A DNA stretch of 15,431 nucleotides from Chloroflexi bacterium RBG_13_51_52. GTDB lineage: Bacteria > Chloroflexota > Dehalococcoidia > Dehalococcoidales > RBG-16-60-22. The notes under the pieces were generated by a model. It was not told the origin of the DNA. It made no database searches and saw only the letters and a list, made by a program, of their open reading frames with translations. A program made the translations under genes and the position numbers. Of the stretch, positions 1-8,264 are shown one piece after another (the stretch's first letter is position 1; each line of letters starts with the position of its first letter). The stretch covers positions 7,610 to 23,040 of the forward strand of contig MGMT01000057.1 in the NCBI GenBank assembly GCA_001796525.1, read 5' to 3'.

Positions 1-95
1 CACTCTATCTATTAAAGTAGGCGTGCAACAGGATTTTACCGCTTCTTTATCTTTTATAAAATCGCAGAACTGTTTTAGTATCTAGTTGACATTAG
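1..95. other. Left-edge intergenic sequence with no gene seen
   Basis: This AT-rich edge of the window has no ORF with coding character on either strand. A weak 7-bp inverted repeat (GATTTTA at 32-38, TAAAATC at 57-63, 18-nt loop) could be the end of an upstream transcription unit, but it has no clear U-tract. I assign no function. Confidence 0.4.
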
Positions 96-104
96 TGCTA
101 TAAT
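96..104 (+). promoter_or_regulatory. Extended -10 promoter for the first importer operon
   Basis: The sequence TGCTATAAT matches the extended -10 consensus TGnTATAAT exactly. Extended -10 promoters do not need a good -35, and none is seen at the proper distance (76-81 is a poor match). The predicted start is near 111, giving a leader of about 195 nt before the binding-protein gene at 306. The assignment is by motif only; the long leader leaves room for a second promoter closer to the gene. Confidence 0.5.
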
Positions 105-250
105 GATACAACGCGATAGCTCGAAAATAGATTTTTCCACTTTATGGAGCCTATTAGCGAAATATTAGTACATACATACACAGAAATATTTGACTATTTT
201 CAAATATTACTGTAGATTTTATTGGAAGTATCATATTAAATTCAGAACCA

Positions 251-265
251 GTGTTCAAAGAACAC
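251..265. repeat. 15-nt palindrome in the leader of the first operon
   Basis: GTGTTC-AAA-GAACAC is a perfect 6-bp inverted repeat with a 3-nt centre, lying between the predicted promoter and the Shine-Dalgarno sequence at 292-299. It could be an operator or a small leader hairpin. The same motif is not seen upstream of the second operon. The function is inferred from position only. Confidence 0.3.
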
Positions 266-305
266 CGAAAAATCATATTCATAAAGAAAATAAGGAGGTA
301 AAATT

Positions 306-1913
306 TTGAAGAGGTTATTGGTACCACTGGTATTTCTACTAATACTAGCTTCTGTTCTCGCCGGCTGTAGCACAACTGAAACTGCTACTACGACCAAGCC
401 GACAACTACCACTCCGGCTACCACCACCACCCCTGCAACCACCACACCAGCAACAGTTAATAAATATGGCGGCACTTTAAGAATCATTGAAATTGCCGCC
501 CCGGGCGCCCCGCTCGGAGCCGAATGGGAAGGCAACCTGGGCACCTATAACACCCAGCAATGGGTGCTGGAACGCCTGCTCAAAGAACAGCTCGACGGCA
601 CCATGGGAGGTGAATTGGCGGAAACCTGGGATGTTACCACCACCGGGAATGTCAATGTTGTTTTTCATATAAGACACGGGGTTACCTTTCATGATGGGAC
701 ACCTTGTAATGCCGAGGCAATAGCCTGGAACTTGAATATGTATAAAACGGCAAATATGTTCGGCAGCACGACCAATTACTGGGCGTCCTGGGATGTTCTC
801 GATGAATATACACTCCGCGTTAACTATACCAAGTGGAGCAACCACCTGATAAGGTCATGGGAAAACTACTTTATGGTATCTCCGACAGCTTACGATACGC
901 ATGGTATCGAATGGATGAGAATTAATATGGTAGGCACCGGTCCTTTTATGCAGACGGAATACCAGAAAGATGTCTCTTTGACCGCCGTTAGGAATCCCAA
1001 CTACTGGCAGAAAGACGAAGATGGCAACCAGCTACCCTACCTGGACGAGATACAGCTGCTGTACGTGGCTGATGAGACAACCCGTGAAAACCTGATGAAA
1101 TCAGGCGGCGCCGAGATGTTAAACTCGACCACCAAACAGGCTTCTCGTTTTGCCGGCACGGACTTTACAATCATTACCCGCAGCGGCGGCCCCACCATGC
1201 TGGCGCCGGATAGCAAGAACGCGGATTCTCCCTACGCCGACCTGAACGTGCGTCTGGCAGTCGAATACGCCATCGACCGCGAATCATTAGCCAGTGCTTT
1301 CGGCTATGGTTTTGATAAACCTGCATACCAGATGGCTTCCTCATCAACTAAAACTTATAACGCCAGCCTCGAACCCCGTATGTTTGACCTGACCAAAGCC
1401 CGGGAGTATTTGGCGATGAGTAATTATCCCGAAGGCTTCGATACCACGATTTTCGTGGGGCCGGGCGCAAACCGGGACCCGGTAATCGCCATCCAGGCAA
1501 TGTTGAGCGAAATCAATATCAACGTAGATTTGCAGTTCCCGGAACCGGCATCCTGGCAGGCCGTTACCACTCAACCGGCGCAGGTCAACTCTATGATCTA
1601 TATGCCGATAAACGAATGGTCTAACTATAATACGACTCTTAACGTCTTCTTCGGCAGCTCCGGGTTCTATCTCCCGAGCAATCAAAAACCGGCTAGCTAT
1701 GCTGATTTATTCGCCCAATCGTTGGCCGCACCCGCCCCCGACACGACGATTTTGCAGCAAATTTCCAAGGCTTTCTATGACGATTGCACGATAATACCGC
1801 TGGTTTACAACACGTTCGTTTTCGTCCTTTCGCCTAAACTTCAGGACTCCGGTCTACTTACATTCGGAACGTTTAATGCCTGGACTTATGCCAGAGCCTG
1901 GTTGGAGAAATAG
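306..1913 (+). CDS. Solute-binding lipoprotein of a peptide/nickel-type ABC importer (SBP family 5)
   Basis: Extracytoplasmic binding protein that should capture the ligand and deliver it to the DppBCDF-like importer encoded just downstream. The 535-residue product starts with a basic n-region and a hydrophobic stretch, then a lipobox L-A-G-C at residues 18-21, so it should be lipid-anchored on Cys21. A Thr/Pro-rich tether covers about residues 22-50. The mature domain starts at YGGTLRI, the usual opening of SBP_bac_5 proteins, and contains the family motifs FHDGTP (near 125), GTGPF (about 215) and a VRLAVEYAIDRE-like segment (about 315). The start is TTG at 306, placed 6 nt after an excellent AAGGAGGT (292-299). 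The length is normal for the family. The ligand cannot be read from sequence; peptides, opines, metals and sugars are all known in this family. Confidence 0.93.
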   Translation: MKRLLVPLVFLLILASVLAGCSTTETATTTKPTTTTPATTTTPATTTPATVNKYGGTLRIIEIAAPGAPLGAEWEGNLGTYNTQQWVLERLLKEQLDGTMGGELAETWDVTTTGNVNVVFHIRHGVTFHDGTPCNAEAIAWNLNMYKTANMFGSTTNYWASWDVLDEYTLRVNYTKWSNHLIRSWENYFMVSPTAYDTHGIEWMRINMVGTGPFMQTEYQKDVSLTAVRNPNYWQKDEDGNQLPYLDEIQLLYVADETTRENLMKSGGAEMLNSTTKQASRFAGTDFTIITRSGGPTMLAPDSKNADSPYADLNVRLAVEYAIDRESLASAFGYGFDKPAYQMASSSTKTYNASLEPRMFDLTKAREYLAMSNYPEGFDTTIFVGPGANRDPVIAIQAMLSEININVDLQFPEPASWQAVTTQPAQVNSMIYMPINEWSNYNTTLNVFFGSSGFYLPSNQKPASYADLFAQSLAAPAPDTTILQQISKAFYDDCTIIPLVYNTFVFVLSPKLQDSGLLTFGTFNAWTYARAWLEK

Positions 1914-1927
1914 ACCTAAAGCAAATC

Positions 1928-1963
1928 CGACAGGAGGTCGAGCACTTTCTCGGCCTCCTGTCG
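1928..1963 (+). terminator. Strong hairpin between the binding-protein gene and dppB
   Basis: A 15-bp stem (left arm 1928-1942, loop CACTTT 1943-1948, right arm 1949-1963, one G-U pair) lies 14 nt after the stop codon of the binding-protein gene. No U-tract follows (GCTGTATAAA), so it is a poor complete terminator. It more likely acts as a partial terminator or a 3'-end stabiliser, letting binding-protein mRNA exceed permease mRNA, a common arrangement in ABC importer operons. A similar hairpin sits at the same place in the second operon (10248-10278). Confidence 0.6.
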
Positions 1964-2184
1964 CTGTATAAAAATAGCTAATAACTGAAACGTATTACTA
2001 CGGTTCGCGGTTGATATTTATATCGAGGTTTGATACGCTTGAAACTAAATAACGTATCCAATACCAACATATATGAATATCATCTGTTTTCGATTATCCA
2101 TGAAGCGGCTCAAGAAAAGTAGCTATACTCAAAAACCGGGCGAGCATAGCAGTATAGATTGGGTGTTACGGAAAGAGACCCTAG
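1964..2184. other. Spacer between binding protein and permease genes
   Basis: This stretch of about 220 nt before dppB has no ORF with coding character. A weak inverted repeat, CTATACT (2123-2129) with AGTATAG (2151-2157), sits just upstream of dppB and could fold near its start. A candidate -35 (TTGATA near 2013) has only a poor -10 partner (TACGCT), so I do not call a promoter. The Shine-Dalgarno for dppB is weak (GAAAGAG). Confidence 0.35.
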
Positions 2185-3141
2185 ATGATATCTTTCTTAA
2201 TACGTAGATTCCTCCAGTCGATAATAGTCCTGGTGATTGTCAGTATTCTTGTTTTTATAGCCATGCGCTTATTACCCGGCGACCCGATCCGCATGATACT
2301 TACGGCTAGCAGTGCAGAGACATTCACCGAAGAGCAGATAGCTTATGTCAGGCACGAACATGGCCTGGACAGACCGCTGGCTGTGCAGTACTTCAGCTGG
2401 ATATCCGATTTGCTACGTGGAGATTTAGGAAACTCCATCCTTATGAAGGAACCGGTATCCGATGAAATCATCAGACGCATACCTATAACCTTTCATATAG
2501 GTGTCCTGGCTTTTGTCCTGGGCATAGCCATAGGAATTCCCCTGGGAATCATCAGCGCCGTCAGACGGGGGACATGGCTGGACACCGGGGTAACCACCTT
2601 AGCCAACCTGGGGATTACTGTGCCTTCCTTCTGGTTAGGCGTACTGCTTGTGTACGTTTTTGCCATGTATTTTAGATGGCTGCCGGTCATGGGTTATACC
2701 TCCCCATTTACCGATTTCTGGCTGAATACCAGAGAGCTTATCATGCCGGTTTTTTGTCTGGCGGTATTCCCCATCGCCTCGATAGCCCGTCAGACCCGCT
2801 CCAGCATGCTTGAAGTGATGCGGCAGGACTATATCCGCACTGCCTGGTCTAAAGGCTTAAAAGAGCGCGGGGTGATTACCAGGCACGCTCTGAAAAACGG
2901 GCTGATACCCATCGTCACCCTGGCCGGCATGGCTGTACCAATGATAGTCGGGGGGACGGTATTAATTGAAACGGTATTCAATATCCCCGGCATGGGTAGA
3001 CTGGCGGTAACTTCGGTGCTCAATCAGGACTATCCTTATGTGCAGGGAATCGTCCTTATCGTCTCCGCCGCAGTGGTATTTATTAACTTCGCGGTGGAAT
3101 TGACCTATGGCTGGTTAGACCCCCGTATTCGGTATGATTAA
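2185..3141 (+). CDS. dppB: ABC importer inner-membrane permease, DppB/OppB type
   Basis: First of the two permease subunits forming the channel of the importer. The 318-residue product has the standard DppB layout: an N-terminal membrane helix (about 9-29) running into the family motif RLLPGDP, an extracytoplasmic segment, then a BPD_transp_1 core with about five more helices. The EAA coupling loop, which docks on the ATPases, starts near residue 210 (EVMRQDYIRTAWSKG). The C-terminus ends in YGWLDPRIRYD, the usual DppB ending. The start is ATG at 2185 with only a weak upstream Shine-Dalgarno. dppC follows after 11 nt. Length is normal. It pairs clearly with the second-operon permease at 9175-10131. 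Which transported compound it serves is unknown. Confidence 0.93.
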   Translation: MISFLIRRFLQSIIVLVIVSILVFIAMRLLPGDPIRMILTASSAETFTEEQIAYVRHEHGLDRPLAVQYFSWISDLLRGDLGNSILMKEPVSDEIIRRIPITFHIGVLAFVLGIAIGIPLGIISAVRRGTWLDTGVTTLANLGITVPSFWLGVLLVYVFAMYFRWLPVMGYTSPFTDFWLNTRELIMPVFCLAVFPIASIARQTRSSMLEVMRQDYIRTAWSKGLKERGVITRHALKNGLIPIVTLAGMAVPMIVGGTVLIETVFNIPGMGRLAVTSVLNQDYPYVQGIVLIVSAAVVFINFAVELTYGWLDPRIRYD

Positions 3142-3152
3142 CGGTGAATTAA

Positions 3153-4058
3153 ATGCCAGATAAAATTGCTACCGGTATCGTAGAAAATGGAATGGCGGAG
3201 ACTGCTCCAAGGGTAAGCGAGTGGCGCCGTTTCCGGAGAGTATTTCTTAGCCGGGGACTGGTATTTTTCGGCATGGTTGTGATACTAGTATTCATTTTCG
3301 TGGCGATTACTGCGCAATGGATTGCGCCGTATGACCCCTATAAACCGGACTACACCGCTATACTCCAGAACCCTTCCTCCTCCCATTGGCTGGGTACCGA
3401 TGCGATAGGCAGAGATACCTTAAGCCGCATAATCTATGGTACACGCACATCATTAGTAATAGGCTTAATCGTCGTCTTCTTTGCCTGTACCATCGGTATT
3501 ACTCTGGGCACGATAGCAGGCTTTTTCGGCGGCTGGATATATATTATTATCATGAGATTTATTGATGCCCTTATGTCTTTCCCCATGATATTGTTGGCTC
3601 TGGTTATTGCGGCTTTATTAGGCGGGGGCATGAAAAATGTAATTATTTCCTTGAGCATTGCCCTGATGCCCGGATACGCTCGTTTGATGTGCGGGCAGGT
3701 CCTCTCCGTCAAACAGAATGACTATATTCTTGCCGAACGTAGCATGGGCGCCAGCAACCTGCGCATGATGTTGCGCCATGTGGTGCCTAATTGTATATCT
3801 CCCATTATTGTCCAGATAACCATGATGCTGGGAGCTACCATCCTGGCGGAGGCCGGTTTAAGCTTCCTTGGTATCGGTATTACCCCTCCGACGGCAGCCT
3901 GGGGCAGCATGGTCAGTGATGCGCGGGAATATTTAATGGTCATGCCGATTCTTTCTTTCGCGCCGGGCATGGCTTTAATGCTGGTAGTTTTTGCTTTCAA
4001 TATGGTGGGGGATGGGTTGAGGGATGCTTTAGACCCGAGACTTAGAGGCATACTCTAA
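3153..4058 (+). CDS. dppC: ABC importer inner-membrane permease, DppC/OppC type
   Basis: Second permease subunit, expected to form a heterodimer with the DppB protein encoded immediately upstream. The 301-residue product has a hydrophilic N-terminus with the WRRF/RVF segment typical of OppC_N, one long helix (about 36-54), the family motif LGTDAIGRDTLSR at about 80-92, then a BPD_transp_1 domain with further helices. The EAA loop includes NDYILAERSMGAS near residues 190-202. It ends with DGLRDALDPRLRG, the standard DppC terminus. The start is ATG at 3153, 11 nt after dppB, with a weak ribosome binding site, consistent with translational coupling. dppD starts 15 nt after its stop. Confidence 0.93.
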   Translation: MPDKIATGIVENGMAETAPRVSEWRRFRRVFLSRGLVFFGMVVILVFIFVAITAQWIAPYDPYKPDYTAILQNPSSSHWLGTDAIGRDTLSRIIYGTRTSLVIGLIVVFFACTIGITLGTIAGFFGGWIYIIIMRFIDALMSFPMILLALVIAALLGGGMKNVIISLSIALMPGYARLMCGQVLSVKQNDYILAERSMGASNLRMMLRHVVPNCISPIIVQITMMLGATILAEAGLSFLGIGITPPTAAWGSMVSDAREYLMVMPILSFAPGMALMLVVFAFNMVGDGLRDALDPRLRGIL

Positions 4059-4073
4059 TTTTAGGATTTTAAC

Positions 4074-5072
4074 GTGGCAGAAATATTAAAAGTCAATAAT
4101 TTAATAACCCAGTTTAAAACAGAGAGCGGTATCGTTAAAGCAGTAAATGATGTTTCCTACTATATCAACGAGCAGGAAATCATAGGGCTGGTGGGAGAAA
4201 GCGGCTGTGGCAAGTCGGTAAGCCAGCTATCCGTGATGCAGCTTATCAACGCCCCGGGTAAAATTACCGGCGGCGAAATAATCTTCGAGGGACAGAATCT
4301 TCTTAAGTATAAGCAGCACAGTCCGGAGATGCGTTCCATCCGCGGCGCCAGGATAGCCATGATTTTCCAGGAACCCATGACCTCTTTAAATCCGGTATTA
4401 ACCATCGGTCAGCAGCTAACGGAAATGCTGGTATTACACTTGAAAATGAGCAATGAAGACGCTCGCAAAAGAGCCATTCAGCTTATGGGCATGGTGGGTA
4501 TCCCCGCGGCAGAGGGACGTATCGATGATTATCCGCATAACTTCAGCGGCGGCATGCGGCAGAGGGTAATGATTGCGATGGGGCTTTCGTGCGATCCCAG
4601 AATCCTTATTGCCGATGAACCTACTACCGCGCTGGATGTCACCACCCAGGCGCAGCTCCTGGAAATGATGAAGGATATGGTGCAGCGTTTCCGGGCATCA
4701 CTGGTAATCGTGACACATAATCTGGGTGTGGTAGCCCGTTATGCCGAGAGAATATATATCATGTATGCCGGCCGCATTGTCGAGTCCGGCACGACGAAGG
4801 ATATCTTCAGCAAGCCGCGCCATCCGTATACGATGGGACTTCTTAAGTGCATCCCCAGGCTTGATGAGGAGGAAGGCAGAAAGCTCGTACCCATCGAAGG
4901 TTTACCTCCTAACCTTATCAATATGCCCACCACCTGCGCATTCCTGCCCAGGTGTTCCTGGAAGATAGAGCGGTGTTACAAGGACCCCTGGCCGGAGCTT
5001 ACCCCTGTTAACGACAATCACTTTATCAGGTGCTACGCCGATACCAAGGAGAAAAAGAGTGAACCAGGATAA
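4074..5072 (+). CDS. dppD: ABC importer ATPase, DppD/OppD type
   Basis: One of the two nucleotide-binding subunits that power the importer from the cytoplasmic face. The 332-residue product shows Walker A GESGCGKS (residues 41-48), Q-loop FQEPMTSL, signature FSGGMRQR, Walker B with catalytic Glu in ADEPTTALD, and an H-loop in VTHNLGVV. The C-terminal oligo_HPY extension (HPYTMGLL onward) carries Cys288, Cys294, Cys301 and Cys320, a CX5CX6CX18C pattern shared by the other three ATPases here. Such Cys have been reported to hold a [4Fe-4S] cluster in some Dpp ATPases; for this protein that is inference. The start is GTG at 4074, and the 3' end overlaps dppF by 14 nt, implying coupled translation. 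Confidence 0.93.
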   Translation: MAEILKVNNLITQFKTESGIVKAVNDVSYYINEQEIIGLVGESGCGKSVSQLSVMQLINAPGKITGGEIIFEGQNLLKYKQHSPEMRSIRGARIAMIFQEPMTSLNPVLTIGQQLTEMLVLHLKMSNEDARKRAIQLMGMVGIPAAEGRIDDYPHNFSGGMRQRVMIAMGLSCDPRILIADEPTTALDVTTQAQLLEMMKDMVQRFRASLVIVTHNLGVVARYAERIYIMYAGRIVESGTTKDIFSKPRHPYTMGLLKCIPRLDEEEGRKLVPIEGLPPNLINMPTTCAFLPRCSWKIERCYKDPWPELTPVNDNHFIRCYADTKEKKSEPG

Positions 5073-6042
5073 CCTGATCTTAGATGTAAAAGACCTTAAA
5101 ATGTACTTCCCCGTAGTGCGCGGACTGTTACGCCGCAAGGTAGCCGATGTTAAAGCCGTCGACGGGGTAACTTTCAAACTGATGAGGGACGAAACCCTGG
5201 GACTGGTAGGTGAAAGCGGCTGCGGCAAGACCACTATAGGCCGGTGTATAATCGGTCTTTACCGCGCCACCGGAGGCCAAATCCTGTTCGAAGACGAAGA
5301 CATAACCTCAATGTCTGAAAAGAAATTGAGAGAAGTCCGCCGGAATATAGCTCTTATCTTCCAGGACCCCTATTCTTCGCTTGACCCGCGCCAGAGCGCC
5401 GGTGGCATTGTTGGTGAACCTTTGAAAATTCACAATATGGCATTGAACAAGGGGGAATACAAAGACAGGGTGGAGCAGCTTTTACGCATCGTCGGCCTGG
5501 ACCCTTCGATGGTAGACCGTTTCCCACATGAATTCTCCGGAGGCCAGCGACAACGCATCGGCGTGGCACGCGCCCTTGCCTGCGACCCTTCCCTCATCAT
5601 CTGCGACGAGCCTATCTCCGCGCTCGACGTTTCCATCCAGGCGCAGATAATCAACCTGCTGGAAGAATTGCAGGATAGCGTCAAGGGATTAAGCTACCTT
5701 TTCATTGCACATGACCTCTCCGTGGTACGCCATATCAGCGACCGCGTGGCGGTTATGTACCTGGGGCATATCATGGAAATCTGCAAATCACGGGTGCTTT
5801 ATGAGAACCCGCTCCACCCCTATACCAGAGCCTTGCTTTCGGCCATCCCCATCGCCGACCCATTCGTGGAGGAGACACGGGAACGCATTATACTCAAGGG
5901 TGAGGTGCCCAGTCCGCTGAATCCGCCCCCCGGCTGCCCTTTCCACCCGCGCTGCTTTATGGCTATCCCGGAGTGCAGCCAGGCTGTACCGCCTTTGAGG
6001 ACTATCAGTGATGGCCACGAGGTAGCCTGCATAAGAGCATAA
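5059..6042 (+). CDS. dppF: ABC importer ATPase, DppF/OppF type
   Basis: Second nucleotide-binding subunit, partner of the DppD protein. The 327-residue product has the DppF-type opening [13 protein letters not shown], Walker A GESGCGKT (51-58), Q-loop [11 protein letters not shown], signature FSGGQRQR, Walker [12 protein letters not shown]-loop AHDLSVV, and an oligo_HPY C-terminus with the CPFHPRC pattern and further Cys at the end. The start is GTG at 5059, 7 nt after AAGGAG (5046-5051) inside the end of dppD, giving a 14-nt overlap. It is the last gene of the operon and is followed by an intrinsic terminator at 6120-6143. It is about 70% identical by eye to the second-operon DppF (6241-7224); one compared stretch near the H-loop is over 80% identical at the nucleotide level. 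Confidence 0.93.
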   Translation: MNQDNLILDVKDLKMYFPVVRGLLRRKVADVKAVDGVTFKLMRDETLGLVGESGCGKTTIGRCIIGLYRATGGQILFEDEDITSMSEKKLREVRRNIALIFQDPYSSLDPRQSAGGIVGEPLKIHNMALNKGEYKDRVEQLLRIVGLDPSMVDRFPHEFSGGQRQRIGVARALACDPSLIICDEPISALDVSIQAQIINLLEELQDSVKGLSYLFIAHDLSVVRHISDRVAVMYLGHIMEICKSRVLYENPLHPYTRALLSAIPIADPFVEETRERIILKGEVPSPLNPPPGCPFHPRCFMAIPECSQAVPPLRTISDGHEVACIRA

Positions 6043-6119
6043 TAAATTCTGCTACGCACAGTTGCATTCTTTAAAAGTTGCCGTCTTTTTGGAAAAGCAT
6101 TTATAATAAACTTAGAATA

Positions 6120-6143
6120 GGAGGCAAGCAGCCTCCGCCTTTT
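6120..6143 (+). terminator. Rho-independent terminator of the first importer operon
   Basis: GGAGGC-AAGCA-GCCTCC forms a perfect 6-bp GC-rich stem (6120-6125 with 6131-6136, 5-nt loop) followed by GCCTTTTAT. It lies 77 nt after the dppF stop and is oriented correctly for the plus-strand operon. It also sits just upstream of the tRNA fragment, so plus-strand transcripts should end before that fragment. Confidence 0.7.
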
Positions 6144-6151
6144 ATCAAGAG

Positions 6152-6200
6152 TGCTTTACACGCAGGGTGTCAGAGGTTCGAGTCCTCTAACGCCCCACCA
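6152..6200 (+). pseudogene. 3' fragment of a tRNA-Val(UAC) gene, probable integration-site remnant
   Basis: The fragment reads like the 3' part of a tRNA. It has an anticodon loop TTTACAC (6155-6161, anticodon TAC at 6157-6159), the 3' anticodon-stem strand, a variable loop, a perfect T-arm (AGAGG 6172-6176, loop TTCGAGT 6177-6183, CCTCT 6184-6188), and an acceptor 3' strand ending in ACCA (6197-6200). Only three anticodon-stem pairs remain on the 5' side. There is no D-arm or 5' acceptor strand: the upstream sequence is the terminator. Eight bases, not seven, separate the T-stem from the ACCA end, so there is also one extra base. It cannot be a working tRNA. Isolated 3' tRNA ends of about this size are typical att sites left by tyrosine-recombinase elements. 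No integrase is in the window. Confidence 0.72.
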
Positions 6201-6226
6201 TCGAGACAGGATGATTTTTAAATCTC

Positions 6227-6248
6227 AACACTACTTATAATTAGTGTT
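6227..6248 (-). terminator. Weak hairpin at the end of the second importer operon
   Basis: AACACTA (6227-6233) and TAGTGTT (6242-6248) form a perfect 7-bp AT-rich stem with an 8-nt loop, overlapping the stop codon of the minus-strand dppF. On the minus strand it is followed by GAGATTTAAAAATC, which is only a loose U-tract, so it is a weak terminator candidate at best. Confidence 0.3.
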
Positions 6249-7224
6249 TGACCCTGATACAAGCAACCTGGTGGCTGTCACCTACGTCGACCAGCGGCGG
6301 AAGAATCTGGCTACAATCCGGTATAGCGACTGGACAACGAGGATGGAAATGGCAGCCGTCAGGTGGGTTAAGCGGGCTGGGTACTTCTCCCCTCAAGATA
6401 ATCTGCTTGCGATGCTTCTCAACGGCGCGGTCGGGTATAGGTATAGCCGAGATTAAAGCCTGTGTATAAGGATGGAGAGGATTATCATAGAGCTTCTTAG
6501 ATTCAGTAAGCTCAACTATTCGGCCAAGATACATAACAGCTACACGGTTGCTGATATGCCGCACAACGGAGAGGTCGTGAGCGATAAAAAGGTAGCTTAA
6601 CCCCTCGACTCTATCCTGCAGTTCTTCCAGAAGGTTGATTATTTGTGACTGAATAGAAACATCCAACGCGGAAATAGGCTCATCACAGACTATCATGGAT
6701 GGCTCACAAGCCAGTGCACGCGCTATCCCAATACGCTGTCTCTGGCCGCCACTGAATTCATGAGGGACCCGGTTCATCATGTCTGGATTCAACCCAACCA
6801 TGCGGAAAAGATCAGCCACTCTCTCCTTGTATTCTTTTTTGTTGCTGACCAGACCATGAAACTTGATTGGCTCGCCGACAATACTTCCCGCGCTCTGACG
6901 AGGGTCGAGAGAACTGTAGGGGTCCTGGAAAATGAGGGGCATCTTGCGGCGTATCGACCTTATCTTACTTTCATGAAGATACGAGATATCAAGACCTTCA
7001 AAGATAATCTGCCCTGCAGTGGGGCGGTAAAGCCGCAGGATACAACGACCGGTGGTTGTTTTGCCGCAGCCAGTCTCCCCGACAAGTCCCAGAGTTTCTC
7101 CGGCCTTTACATCGAAGCTGACATTATCAACTGCTTTGACTTCGGCAATTTTACGCCGTAATAACCCCCTGGTTACGGGGAAATACATTTTCAGGCCTTT
7201 GACGATTAAAAGTGCATCATCCAT
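6241..7224 (-). CDS. dppF: ABC importer ATPase, DppF/OppF type, second operon
   Basis: ATPase subunit of the second importer and last gene of its minus-strand operon. The 327-residue product has the opening [14 protein letters not shown], Walker A GETGCGKT (49-56), Q-loop [11 protein letters not shown], signature FSGGQRQR, Walker [12 protein letters not shown]-loop AHDLSVV, and an oligo_HPY C-terminus with CHFHPRC and later Cys residues. The start is ATG at 7224 with GGAG placed 6 nt upstream; the gap from dppD is 29 nt. It is the clear paralogue of the first-operon DppF and differs mostly in the linker regions and C-terminal tail. Every catalytic motif is intact, so both copies should be active. 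Confidence 0.93.
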   Translation of the reverse strand: MDDALLIVKGLKMYFPVTRGLLRRKIAEVKAVDNVSFDVKAGETLGLVGETGCGKTTTGRCILRLYRPTAGQIIFEGLDISYLHESKIRSIRRKMPLIFQDPYSSLDPRQSAGSIVGEPIKFHGLVSNKKEYKERVADLFRMVGLNPDMMNRVPHEFSGGQRQRIGIARALACEPSMIVCDEPISALDVSIQSQIINLLEELQDRVEGLSYLFIAHDLSVVRHISNRVAVMYLGRIVELTESKKLYDNPLHPYTQALISAIPIPDRAVEKHRKQIILRGEVPSPLNPPDGCHFHPRCPVAIPDCSQILPPLVDVGDSHQVACIRVKH

Positions 7225-7253
7225 TAATAGCTCCAGCCTTTTACCTCTTGTTG

Positions 7254-8231
7254 TCAGCGTCGGGTATCAACGTAACACGAAACATATTGTCCATTTACAC
7301 GCTTGAGTGGAGGCCATACCTCCTCCCGGCATTTGTCAATGCTATAGGGACAGCGTGGTAGAAAAGCACATGTAGAAGGCATATTAATCAGGTTAGGCGG
7401 CAGTCCCTCAATAGGCACGAGTTTTGTACCTTCTGCCTCATCTAACCTCGGCACACACTTGAGCAGTCCAATAGTGTAAGGATGTTTCGGTTGGTTAAAT
7501 ATATCATCACAAGTGCCTGACTCAACAATACGCCCGGCATACATAACGTAAATCCTTTCGGCGTAGCGGGCGACAACTCCAAGATTATGAGTCACGATAA
7601 TCAGTGAGGTGTTGTACTGGTTTACCAGATTCTGCATAAGCGCTAATAACTGTGCCTGAGTGGTGACGTCCACAGCCGTCGTTGGCTCGTCGGCGATTAG
7701 TATCTTGGGATTACAGGAGAGCGCCATGGCTATCATTACTCTCTGGCGCATACCGCCACTGAATTGATGGGGATAGTCATCAATACGGCGTTCGGCGTCC
7801 GGGATACCTACCTGCTTCAGTAGTTCAATCGAGTGTTTTCTTTGCATTTCTTTGTCCATTTTGAGGTGCAGCTCCAGCATCTCGCCGATTTGCTGAAAGA
7901 CACTCAATGTTGGATTTAAAGAGGTCATCGGCTCCTGGAAAATAATAGCTATCTGGCCACCACGGATAGAACGCATTTCCGATCCATTGGCTGAGAACTG
8001 GAGTAAGTCCCGCCCCTCGAAGATAACCTTGCCATCTACTATCTGTCCTGGCGGACTCGTTATCAACTGCAACGTTGAAAGCTGGGATACAGATTTACCG
8101 CATCCGCTTTCGCCAACGATGCCGATTATCTCTTTTTCGTTGATTTCGTAGGAAACTCCATCCACTGCCTTTACCAGGCCGAAATCCGTATGGAAATAAG
8201 TTTTTAAGTTTTCAACAGTCAGTAGAGCCAA
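7254..8231 (-). CDS. dppD: ABC importer ATPase, DppD/OppD type, second operon
   Basis: Partner ATPase of the second importer. The 325-residue product carries Walker A GESGCGKS (40-47), Q-loop [10 protein letters not shown], signature FSGGMRQR, Walker [11 protein letters not shown]-loop THNLGVV, and an oligo_HPY C-terminus with CAFLPRC and two later Cys residues. Walker B reads TTAVD where the first-operon copy has TTALD, a conservative change. The start is TTG, reading the minus strand from 8231, with GAGAGGT about 6 nt upstream, which supports this start. It lies 33 nt after dppC and 29 nt before dppF, so the genes are almost certainly co-transcribed. Confidence 0.92.
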   Translation of the reverse strand: MALLTVENLKTYFHTDFGLVKAVDGVSYEINEKEIIGIVGESGCGKSVSQLSTLQLITSPPGQIVDGKVIFEGRDLLQFSANGSEMRSIRGGQIAIIFQEPMTSLNPTLSVFQQIGEMLELHLKMDKEMQRKHSIELLKQVGIPDAERRIDDYPHQFSGGMRQRVMIAMALSCNPKILIADEPTTAVDVTTQAQLLALMQNLVNQYNTSLIIVTHNLGVVARYAERIYVMYAGRIVESGTCDDIFNQPKHPYTIGLLKCVPRLDEAEGTKLVPIEGLPPNLINMPSTCAFLPRCPYSIDKCREEVWPPLKRVNGQYVSCYVDTRR

Positions 8232-8264
8232 CGTTATACCTCTCTAATATGCTATTCTCCATGG

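Noticed and set aside
86..104. TTGACA (86-91) paired with TATAAT (99-104) as a -35/-10 promoter
   Set aside because: The spacer is only 7 bp, far from 16-18 bp. The TATAAT is better explained as an extended -10 element.
242..544. Val/Gly-rich open frame antisense to the first binding-protein gene
   Set aside because: The V/G repeats are simply the complement of the Thr codon repeats in the lipoprotein tether.
2012..2045. Internal promoter before the first dppB (TTGATA near 2013 with TACGCT)
   Set aside because: The -10 matches the consensus at only three positions, and no second element supports it.
6125..6200. A complete tRNA ending at the CCA at 6200
   Set aside because: The upstream 25 bases form a terminator hairpin and U-tract. 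There is no D-arm and no 5' strand to pair with the acceptor, so only a 3' fragment is present.
6760..7161. 133-codon plus-strand open frame across the second dppF
   Set aside because: It is antisense to an intact ATPase with all motifs and has no ribosome binding site.
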